In this document: piece by piece, positions 1-8,463 of the stretch
Position numbering within the stretch: the first letter of the stretch is position 1
Layout of the letters: every line of letters begins with the position of its first letter
Assembly: GCA_024516035.1 (NCBI GenBank)
Contig: CM044956.1
Coordinates: 31,842,217-31,906,216, forward strand
Direction of reading: 5' to 3'
DNA from: Bactericera cockerelli
Lineage: Eukaryota > Arthropoda > Insecta > Hemiptera > Triozidae
DNA: 64,000 nucleotides
Translations under genes and position numbers: made by a program
Notes under the pieces: generated by a model
What the model saw: the letters and a program-made list of their open reading frames with translations, nothing else
Databases searched by the model: none
Told to the model about the DNA's origin: nothing

Positions 1-2
1 AG

Positions 3-2003
3 TCCAATATTAAATCAATTCCTGCTAGAAAATGTACTTACTGTGGCAAAAGTCATATTTTCAGAAAAGAACTTTGTCCAGCGTTCGGAAAAGTTTGTTC
101 TAATTGTGGTAATTTGAATCATTTCAGTCAAGTTTGTAAGCAAAAGAAGGCTAAAAGTGCGAACTATGTTGAAAACCAGAGCTATGAAGTGGAAACGCCC
201 AGTACTGATAACAATGTTTGGCACATTGGAAGTAGTGACACCAAGAAAGTCCTTATTACTAATCTTACTTTTCTTATTAATAATGATTTGATTTCCTTTC
301 CGTGTCATTTAGACACAGGTGCTGCTTGCAATGTAATTAGCCTCAAAGATTTCAGGAAGCTATGTGGAAATGTTAATCTTGAAAAATCAAGAACCAAACT
401 TGGTGCAATAGGAGGAGAAATTTTGCTTCCTGTTGGTAAAAAAACTCTTACTGTTGTACATGAAGGCAACCTATATGACTTGGAGTTCCAGGTGACCAAT
501 AAGAGTCATCCACCACTGATCTCTGCAGAATCCTGTACAAAGTTAAATTTGATAGAGGTGAAAGCAGATCTTTGCTTCATTCAAAAAGGTGAGTTACTTA
601 CCAAAGAAAATTTGATTATGGAATTCAAAGATGTATTTGAAGGACTAGGCTGTTTAGAAAGTGAATATAACATAGAAGTAGATAAATCTGTAATTCCAGT
701 CAAACAGTATCCAAGACGTGTACCTATTGCAATGAGAGACAAATTAAAAGATAAACTGACTGAACTTGAGAGAGAAAGAATAATTTGTAAAGAAACTGAG
801 CCTAGTGAATGGATAAGTAATTTGGTTTTAGTACATAAGAACGATAAATTACGTATTTGTCTTGATCCCAAAGAGCTGAATAAGGCGATAAAAAGATCAC
901 ACTACCAAATACCTACAATGGATGAAATTACTCCTGACTTGTCTAACGCTAAAATATTTTCAGTTCTGGATGCCAAAAATGGATTTTGGCAAGTGAAACT
1001 CACTGAAGAGGCAAGCAGGTTGACAACATTCTGGACACCATTTGGTAGGTTTCGATGGTTAAGATTACCTTTCGGAGTTTCGTCGGCCCCTGAAATTTTT
1101 CAAATGAAATTATTAGAAGCTTTAAGTGGCTTGAAAGGTATTCTTGTTATTGCAGATGATATTTTGATTTACGGCAAAGGAGACACCGAAGAGGAAGCAC
1201 AGAGAGATCACGATGAAAATTTATTGAATTTATTTTACAGAGCAAAAGCAAAAAATTTGAAACTGAACATAGAGAAAATGAAGTTTAACTTGAAGAGTGT
1301 TAAGTACATGGGTCAATTGATCACAAATGAAGGTATCAAGTCAGATCCTGAAAAAATTGAGTCATTGATCAAGATGAAGGAACCCTCAAATGTGGTTGAG
1401 CTACAGAGATATCTTGGATTTGTTAATTATCTGTCTAAATTTTTTCCTGATTTAGCTACAGTTGCAGAACCACTCAGACAACTGACGAGAAAAACTTGTC
1501 CGTGGCACTGGGACAAAGCTCAGCAGCAAAGTTTTGAGAAGATAAGAGACTTAGCAACAAAATCGCCCATCTTACAATATTTTGACGTAAGAAAACCAGT
1601 GTGCATTCAGGCTGATTCAAGTGATTATGGAATTGGAGCAGTTCTTGTTCAAGAAGGAAAACCAGTGGCGTATGCATCGAGAACACTTAATCAAACAGAA
1701 AGACACTATGCACAAATTGAAAAAGAAGCTCTATCAATATTATTTGCATGTCAGAGATTTGACCAATACATACGAGGTAAGAAAGTAACTGTTTATAATG
1801 ATCATCAGCCACTGGAAACTATTTTTAAAAAATCAATTCTCAATGCTCCTAGACGTTTGCAACGTATGATGTTGAACTTACAAAAATATGATCTTGATAT
1901 ATGTTACTGTCCCGGAAAACAAATGGTTGTTGCGGATTTTTTGTCTCGAGCGCCTTTATCTAGTTTTGATGAACAAGATTCAAACCAACTGGATGTTTTT
2001 TAA
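3..2003 (+). CDS. Gag zinc knuckles-protease-RT-RNase H polyprotein (5' partial)
   Basis: The frame is open from base 3, so the true start lies outside the window. Two CCHC zinc knuckles come first (about 33-140), the second of classic CX2CX4HX4C spacing. The protease active site DTGA is at 312-323. The RT fingers and palm follow, with LPFGVSSAPE near 1065 and the catalytic IADD at 1149-1160, where the usual tyrosine is replaced by isoleucine, as in some metazoan Gypsy lineages. Ty3-type RNase H follows (about 1605-1830) with acidic residues in QADSSDYG, EKEAL and YNDHQ. The frame stops with TAA at 2001-2003 just before the integrase region, which lies in the +1 frame. The product would reverse-transcribe the element RNA in virus-like particles. 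Confidence 0.93.
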   Translation, partial: SNIKSIPARKCTYCGKSHIFRKELCPAFGKVCSNCGNLNHFSQVCKQKKAKSANYVENQSYEVETPSTDNNVWHIGSSDTKKVLITNLTFLINNDLISFPCHLDTGAACNVISLKDFRKLCGNVNLEKSRTKLGAIGGEILLPVGKKTLTVVHEGNLYDLEFQVTNKSHPPLISAESCTKLNLIEVKADLCFIQKGELLTKENLIMEFKDVFEGLGCLESEYNIEVDKSVIPVKQYPRRVPIAMRDKLKDKLTELERERIICKETEPSEWISNLVLVHKNDKLRICLDPKELNKAIKRSHYQIPTMDEITPDLSNAKIFSVLDAKNGFWQVKLTEEASRLTTFWTPFGRFRWLRLPFGVSSAPEIFQMKLLEALSGLKGILVIADDILIYGKGDTEEEAQRDHDENLLNLFYRAKAKNLKLNIEKMKFNLKSVKYMGQLITNEGIKSDPEKIESLIKMKEPSNVVELQRYLGFVNYLSKFFPDLATVAEPLRQLTRKTCPWHWDKAQQQSFEKIRDLATKSPILQYFDVRKPVCIQADSSDYGIGAVLVQEGKPVAYASRTLNQTERHYAQIEKEALSILFACQRFDQYIRGKKVTVYNDHQPLETIFKKSILNAPRRLQRMMLNLQKYDLDICYCPGKQMVVADFLSRAPLSSFDEQDSNQLDVF

Positions 2004-2019
2004 ACTTAGAGAGATTGAG

Positions 2020-3324
2020 ATGAATGAAAATCTTGAAAATATTAATCAGTTAGAAGATATTGATTTTTCTAATGTTACTATAGAGAGAGTGAAACAGTTC
2101 ACCGCTAAAGATGACAAACTTCAAAAACTTATACAAATTATTCATCATGGGTGGCCTACACACAAAACTCAACTCAATACTGATTTATCTGACTATTGGA
2201 GTTTTCGTGATGAACTATCAGAACAGAATGGTGTGATTTTAAGAAGTGAAGCTGTCTTAATTCCTAAAGCTATGAGGCCAGAAATGTTGAGTAAAATTCA
2301 TGATGCTCACCAAGGTATTGATAGATGTCTTAGTAAGGCTAGAGGTTCACTATTTTGGCCAAAGATGAATTTTGATATTGAACAAAAAGTTCGAAACTGC
2401 AGTATTTGCAAAACATATCCTGTAGCACAACGTAATCTCCCTATGCAAACTCATGAAACCCCTTCTTTGCCTTGGTACAGGGTAGCAGCCGACATATTTC
2501 AGGTGGAAGATCAGAACTATCTCGTTGTAGTTGATTATTATTCTGATTACTGGGAGATAGAAAAACTTGGTTCTTTATCTGCTGAGCAAGTAATTTTAAT
2601 GATGAAAAAAATATTTTCCATACATGGCGTTCCCAATACTTTAATTACAGATAATGGAGGTTCTTTCAGAAATGAAAAGTTTCTCAATTTTTCAACCAAC
2701 TGGTCATTTGAACACATAACCTCGTCCCCGTTTCACAGTCATGGAAATGGGAAGGCCGAGTCTGCAGTAAAAATTGCCAAAAGTATCATTAAGAAGTGCA
2801 GACTTGAGAAGAGAGATCCATTTTCAGCTATTCTTGAATGGAGGAACACTCCAACAGGTGACACAGAAGTCACTCCCACAGAAAAATTAATGTCAAGAAA
2901 AACTAGATCTCTCATTCCAACGTTATCGAATCAATTAAAACCTCGCATTGTACAAGGTGTTCCTGAGACAATTGATCTGAGGAAAAGGAAATATAAATTT
3001 TATTATGATCGCAAGACCAGGAATCTTCCAAAGTTGAATGTAGGTGAAGGTGTTCGAATTCAACCACAACGGAAGGGAGAAGAGTGGAAGCATGGTGTTG
3101 TAGGAGAACAGTTAACACCAAGGTCATACATAGTCAACATGGGAAACAGTATGATAAGAAGAAACAGAGAACATTTGATTGTGGACAATAACTTGAATGA
3201 AAAAAGTTCTCTCAATGACAACATAGAGAGTACAACTCTTGATAATGATTCTCTCCATCTAAATATTCCACCACTCAGAAGAAGCAGTCGAGAAAGAAGA
3301 CCACCTGAGAGATTTGGACAATGA
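2020..3324 (+). CDS. Integrase part of the Gypsy polyprotein
   Basis: It lies in the +1 frame relative to the upstream pol part; that frame is open before 2020, and ATG 2020 is the first methionine after the upstream stop. A HHCC zinc-binding domain starts with HDAH at about 2299 and ends with CSIC near 2395-2410. The catalytic core has D at 2491, D at 2650 and E at 2758, giving the DD35E spacing of retroviral-type integrases. The C-terminal part is basic and ends RRSSRERRPPERFGQ, a tail I associate with this Gypsy group. It may be made by +1 frameshifting at the T run 1996-2001, by separate initiation, or the frame change may be a one-base mutation. Confidence 0.9.
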   Translation: MNENLENINQLEDIDFSNVTIERVKQFTAKDDKLQKLIQIIHHGWPTHKTQLNTDLSDYWSFRDELSEQNGVILRSEAVLIPKAMRPEMLSKIHDAHQGIDRCLSKARGSLFWPKMNFDIEQKVRNCSICKTYPVAQRNLPMQTHETPSLPWYRVAADIFQVEDQNYLVVVDYYSDYWEIEKLGSLSAEQVILMMKKIFSIHGVPNTLITDNGGSFRNEKFLNFSTNWSFEHITSSPFHSHGNGKAESAVKIAKSIIKKCRLEKRDPFSAILEWRNTPTGDTEVTPTEKLMSRKTRSLIPTLSNQLKPRIVQGVPETIDLRKRKYKFYYDRKTRNLPKLNVGEGVRIQPQRKGEEWKHGVVGEQLTPRSYIVNMGNSMIRRNREHLIVDNNLNEKSSLNDNIESTTLDNDSLHLNIPPLRRSSRERRPPERFGQ

Positions 3325-3346
3325 AATATTTTTATAGTGGGGAAGA

Positions 3347-3474
3347 TGTGATAGGTCTTGAGGCCAGGCAATATTTATGTTCAACCAGTTTTCCTAAAGT
3401 TGAAAGTTCCAAATAAATTCAGTTCTATTCTAATAAACTTGAAATGTAGTTTTCTCTTCTAGAGCATCTAACAT
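3347..3474 (+). repeat. 3' LTR of the Gypsy element (right end uncertain)
   Basis: It begins TGTGATAG directly after a purine-rich stretch ending GGGGAAGA, the expected polypurine tract. It holds AATAAATTC near 3411 and TAATAAAC near 3430, candidate polyadenylation signals. A terminal CA is possible at 3473 or slightly later. The 5' LTR is outside the window, so the right boundary cannot be confirmed by comparison. Confidence 0.6.
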
Positions 3475-3485
3475 AATATAACAGC

Positions 3486-3548
3486 ATGAAGGATTGAACC
3501 CGGGACCTTCCGCATGGCAAGCAAGTGCTAAACCACTGATGGCACTTA
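3486..3548 (-). repeat. tRNA-like head of SINE family A (fragment)
   Basis: On the minus strand it reads like the A and B box half of the SINE at 31441-31704: an inverted GGATTGAACCCGGGACC (B box) and AACCACTGA (A box). The SINE body is missing. It lies directly beyond the Gypsy LTR. Confidence 0.6.
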
Positions 3549-4804
3549 ACATTTAATTTGTAAAACAAGTGCTTAACAAATTTTGGCGCTTTTAATTTTT
3601 TGGTACCTTAGCGTATATTACAAGAAAATAGGCCACCTTAGTTTGGCAAGCAAAACAATCAATTTACTGCAAAAGCCCTAATTTGAAAAATTCTTTTGGA
3701 ACTAAAATTCCCAATCCCCAGTTTCATTTTTTCAAAATCCATAGAACCCGTCATTAAAGGGTCATTAAAGCACCTTGATTGAAATGTAATTCAACAAAAC
3801 ACCAATGAAAATTTTTCTAGAACCACTGCAAGCAACTTTTTGGACCTAATATTGGCTAAATTGCTCAAAATGGATCCAAAATAGTTTTTGCCCTAAAACA
3901 CATTTTTTCTTTGAACATATAAATTTAACCACAGTCTGGACATTTCAGTTTTGTGGTCCACCAGTTGCTGACCACTGGTATAGGTTGCAGGAAGCCAATG
4001 TGGCCATTCACTTAAGTACATACATATATGGTACCACTGAAATCAAATAATTAGAAAAAACATGTTTATCACTAGTTTTGTTAGTGCAGAAAAATTATGC
4101 AAATACTTACCAAGTTCTCAACATCTAGATTCATATTTTCTCCATCATCATCTGAGAAAAGATTTTTGATGTCAGTGTGAATTAAATCATAACTTGAATA
4201 TAGGTTGAGTTTCATTGACTTTTGTATTCCTCCTCATATCAAATTCTTGCTACAAAATTCACTGCTTAACTTTGAATACTTTGATTGAGGCAATGTTTTT
4301 TTTTTTATCTCTCTCACCAAATTAGGTAAGTAGGTAATACTGAATAATGATGTTCAGTTAGGCAGGATAACAAGTTCCATGTTAATCTATTAATGGATCT
4401 TAAGATGGGATTATTTAGCTGAATATATTAAAGCAAAAATACTTCAAAGGTTAGTAGATTTAATTATATTAATTTAGTGCACAATAGTGGTTCACCAAGC
4501 AAAGTGTCCACATCAGAGAAAACACTTCCTATACAAAAAGTTTGCTCATGGATTGCTTCAACTGCTAGAAAACAACACAATTTATGGAAATAACACTTTT
4601 TCACTGTCACATAGGACTGATTATCCAAAAATCTATTTTAAATAATCAAATCTAGAAAGTTGAGAAGTAATTACCATAGGATCTCTGATTCTGAACTCTA
4701 CATTCTACATGATCTACGATCTACATCACTCATCAAGCCATCACTCCACAGTACACATCCTAGTACTCGTGTGACTTTACTTACAATGTTCCAACCTACA
4801 ATTT
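3549..4804. other. No recognisable gene or repeat
   Basis: AT-rich DNA with stops in all frames over most of its length. I see no coding pattern, tRNA or terminal inverted repeat here. Confidence 0.5.
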
Positions 4805-4807
4805 TTA

Positions 4808-6067
4808 TAGCCGAGTTTATCACAACTCCACCAATCACTGATTCGCCAACCACCCTCGAATCTCGAGAGTTCACGAATCCAGCAATCGGGTTTTATCACG
4901 AAAATTCAAGCTCGAGTTCGCGAATCATGATTGGCGTTACGGCAACATCGCAATTATACGAAAACTCTCATAAAAGCCTCTGATTTTTCGAAAATTGCGA
5001 TGTTGTTTTGTTAATTTTTTACATTTTGAATGCTAACATTTCTGAAAGCATTTTGAACGTTTTTTTTGTGTCGTTCACATGGTTATTTCATAAGTTTCAT
5101 ATTGATCAATGATCATTTTGTGTGACTTGGGTTCAATTCTCAGCAGGGCAAGATATAATAAATTACCTTATGAGTAAGAATGCTGTTTCAATGTGACTAT
5201 CAGGGATGGAATTATGGTCAAAATAAGATATTGGGACAGATGGTGATCTCGGTTTTATTCCCAGCAGGGAAGAAATTTTTCTGCCCTATGTCCACTGTAT
5301 TTCCATCACGTTTTCATTAATGTTGTGTACTAGAATTATAATTATAATTCTCATACCTAGCTGTTTAAGAATTCTAAATATTATCAAACACCTCGGCCGA
5401 GGTGTGAAGAACGCCAATACAAAGAAAGAAACAGCCCGGCAGAGTGTAAGGTTACGGAAAACATAGTTCCCATGCATTTCATGTACTTTCAGCCAGCCAA
5501 TGCCTAGCGCTAAATCATTGGGCAACGGTGACTACTCACAAATCGCTTCTCGGCCTTTTGGTTAAGATGTAATATCACAAAAATAAGTATTAATTAATTT
5601 TAATAGCAATCGCGTGATAATGGCCAGTTTGAAAAATTTTCAAGTATTTTTTTAGGAATAATTCAAATTTATTTCAGTCTTTATTACAAAACTTTTATAA
5701 ACTTAGCACATCAGGATAAGATGACAGGTTTATGAAGAACAAGGACAAGGATAATTAAATAATGGGCAAAAAAATAAAGATGTCATGAAGATAAACAAGT
5801 ATTTGAATTTTGAAAAAGATAAACATTTTATCTTTGTTTACGATTTAAAAATTCCAAAGAAGAAATTCTATAGTATTGTCAATATTTTTTTCTCTTTGGG
5901 AAGCCAATCGGTCCTCGAATCACTGATTCGTGAATCAAGGTTACTTCCTCAAATTGAGTGCTCCGAATCACCTGCGAATCAGAGATTGGAGATGATAAAA
6001 CCCGATTCGTCGAGCCAATCCGGAGTTCGAGTGAATCCGGGTGAATCTTGGATGATAAAATCGGCTA
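4808..6067. mobile_element. PIF/Harbinger-like non-autonomous DNA transposon
   Basis: The ends are inverted: TAGCCGAGTTTATCA on the left and TGATAAAATCGGCTA on the right. They are flanked by TTA at 4805-4807 and 6068-6070, a 3-base duplication of the TWA type known for PIF/Harbinger. Both ends also carry many GAATC/GATTCG subterminal motifs in opposite orientation. No transposase is visible in the 1.26 kb, so it would need one in trans. The superfamily assignment rests on the TTA duplication and is an inference. Confidence 0.6.
5542..5568 (+). pseudogene. U2 snRNA 5'-end fragment
   Basis: These 27 bases match the conserved 5' end and stem-loop I of U2 spliceosomal RNA (ATCGCTTCTCGGCCTTTTGG, then TTAAGAT where U2 has CTAAGAT). 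The rest of U2, including the branch-point pairing region, is absent. TCACAA occurs on both sides (5535-5540 and shortly after the fragment), which could be a short target duplication. Probably a truncated retrocopy inside the transposon at 4808-6067. Confidence 0.7.
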
Positions 6068-8070
6068 TTAGGGTTCTATATTTTCAAATCATACCCACAA
6101 TACTTAGGGCTCTTATTTTCCATAATATATAAAAATAATTATGATTTCCTCGGTACTGCCTTAGGCAAACTATTCCTTGTGCTTCCTCATAAGTTCTTAC
6201 CATTTGTGTGTTTCACATTTTTCAGGCGAATATTGTTAAAATTAGGTTTAAAGGAAATATCTCAAAATTTAACATTTAGGGAATGGCCTCAGGCATACTA
6301 TGCGTTGTGCACCCATACATAGGGTGACCATACGTCCCGCTTTGGAGCTGTTTGTTCCGCTGTCCCCAGCGATCTCTTCGGGACGCTAAAATGTCCCGCT
6401 TTTGATCGAAATCATAAAATAATGTCCCGCTTTTTACTTCCCTTATCTTATTATAAAGAAATATTTAATAATTACCTAACGAGGATCGAGCATACTTCGT
6501 AAGCTAGTATTTTTTTTTTCTTTCCTTTTCAGTGTAGGTCAACACACACATACACACGTACGTAGCGCAATTCCGTCTTTAGTTCTTCACTCTACTCAGG
6601 AGACAGGTTAAAACTTGTACCGATATTCCTACTATGCATTTACGTTGTAGTCCAGTCAACGGGTGGTTTTCCCAAGAAAAAAATATATAAGTTTTTTTTC
6701 AACAATTTTATATCTATTTTCACCCGCGGATTCTGAATCTGAAGTTTGCGACCAAAATTTCGGTGAGCTAACTACAGGTTTTTTTTTACGTTTGCCCACC
6801 TTACACATGAACGGTTCGTTTAAATCGAAAAATTATTCTGCAAAAAGTTGTAGCTAATAAAATTTACTAAATTTTTGATTCCATGCGTTTTTTTGTGTAA
6901 GGTACCATCAAAAAGCGTACTTTTTGACCATTTTTAAAAAAATGCAAATATGGGTTGAATATAGGACTAGGACTGTGATATATTAAATCAATGTACTATT
7001 CCTTCCCTGAGTGCATGTTAATGTTGCTTTGTATTTTGTTCTTTTTTTTACCTGAAAACTCCACAAGAGTCACTCAGAAACCCGCAAGGGCTATCAAATT
7101 TAACCGGTTGTACTCCAATAAGCCAAATTCATAAAGTGATGGTTTGAAGAAAAAGATAAAAAAAAAACATTTTCCATGATTTTAAATGTATTTCAACGCA
7201 CAGACTGTGAATTTAAAGTTTGCGACCAAATTTTCAGTGAGCTAACGTCAGGAGCCTAGCCATGGGAGCTATAGTTTACACTGTTAATTAGACTCTTTGT
7301 AACTTTTCGCACCAGAACCAGAATTTTGAGATATTTCTTTAACACGTTCATCGCCGCAATATTTTATATGACATAAGGTTCTGGTGTGAAAAGTTACAAA
7401 GAGTCTAATTAACAGTGTAAACTAGCTCCCATGGCTAGGCTCCTGACGTTAGCTCACTGAAAATTTGGTCGCAAACTTTAAATTCACAGTCTGTGCGTTG
7501 AAATACATTTAAAATCATGGAAAATGTTTTTTTTTATCTTTTTCTTCAAACCATCACTTTATGAATTTGGCTTATTGGAGTACAACCGGTTATATATTGT
7601 TCTGTGCCAACCTTGTTCAGCCAAATTGACATGCTTTTACAAATTGACAAGTAATCAAGTTGTAGCTCTGTTCCAGGACAATCATAATCCCATAAGAAAT
7701 ACATAGAAATAAAACAGAAAGACCTATGGGGGTTTAGTGTACAGAAACTCTTCACATCTTTTAAAACCTCCAGGTAGGTTTCTAGTACCTACCAATCAAT
7801 AAAATCAATAAAGCCCCCATGTGGGTTTCCGGTAGCAGCTCTATTTATAAAAAAAAAAAACCTCCAAATGGGTTGACGGCGCTGAACGTGATAGAACGTA
7901 CTTTTAACATAATTTCACCTGAACAATGTAAAACACAATAGGTAAGAACTTATGAGTACGTACAAGGAATAGTTTGCCTCGGGCAGTACCGAGGAAATAA
8001 TAATTATTTATATGGAAAGTAAGAACCCTAAAAATTGTAGGCAGGATTTGATAATTGAGAATCCTAAAAA
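6068..8070. repeat. Large foldback repeat, arms 6068-6245 and 7899-8070
   Basis: The left arm reappears in reverse complement at the right, for example GGCAAACTATTCCTTGT near 6163 and its complement near 7960. About 1.65 kb separates the arms and holds a second, tighter hairpin (7101-7592). A diverged copy of the arm core lies near 6280-6310. No coding region is seen. Most likely a foldback-type or long-TIR DNA transposon. Confidence 0.7.
7101..7592. repeat. Near-perfect hairpin, arms of about 217 bases, loop 57
   Basis: Left arm 7101-7319 and right arm 7377-7592 are almost exact reverse complements, differing by a 2-base gap and about one substitution. Part of the arm (GTTTGCGACCAAA and neighbours) has a third, diverged copy at 6747-6775. 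The loop contains a stretch also found near 6245-6270. A transcript across it would fold into a long double strand. Confidence 0.85.
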
Positions 8071-8411
8071 TTGTAGGTTCATCTTCCTAACAGTAACCTG
8101 TGGAACGAATCGCGCGAAATTTTCAAACCCAAGAATGAAAATTGGGATATTGTTTGGCTGTGGATATCTTGTACTGTCTCTATACTGTCAATTTAAGTAG
8201 AATAAATGATAAGAAAATTGGATGATAATTTAAATTAAGGTAATTTGAAAACTTCCAATAATATACTAACAGCTCCCTGAGGTCACACAACTTCATATTG
8301 TGGGTATAATGTTCATAAGGATGATTAGAGATAAGCATTGTGTAATTGTTTTTGTGATAACAATTTTTAATTGCACCATTCATGTACTTTATTAACTGTT
8401 TCTTGTTTCAG
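8071..8411. other. Region just upstream of NIT2 exon 1
   Basis: AT-rich. The last bases form a plausible splice acceptor (TTCTTGTTTCAG ending at 8411), so an untranslated or coding exon may lie further upstream. No clear promoter element is visible. Confidence 0.4.
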
Positions 8412-8426
8412 TTTAATAGTGAATCC

Positions 8427-8463
8427 ATGTTTGCCCAGGTTAGAAGAATGAGCACCAACAAAC
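8427..8463 (+). CDS. NIT2: NIT2 exon 1 (coding part)
   Basis: Encodes [12 protein letters not shown] plus the first base of an Arg codon. The donor is C|GTAAGC. A pyrimidine-rich acceptor ends at 8411, so this exon probably starts at 8412 with TTTAATAG and is not the first exon of the transcript. Confidence 0.75.

Larger units (their letters stand above)
1..3480 (+). mobile_element. Ty3/Gypsy LTR retrotransposon, 5' part outside the window
   Basis: The window opens inside the element. Reading downstream there are two gag zinc knuckles, an aspartic protease, reverse transcriptase, RNase H, integrase, a purine-rich stretch (about 3338-3346) and the start of a 3' LTR. The order protease-RT-RNase H-integrase defines Ty3/Gypsy. 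The reading frames are open over 3.3 kb with only one frame change, so the copy is young. I see no envelope gene after the integrase. The 5' LTR, primer binding site and most of gag lie upstream of base 1. Confidence 0.93.

Noticed and set aside
6318..6440. AGGGTGACCATACGTCCCGC as a hAT-type terminus
   Set aside because: The motif looks like a DNA-transposon end, but I find no matching inverted partner or duplication, so I do not call an element.
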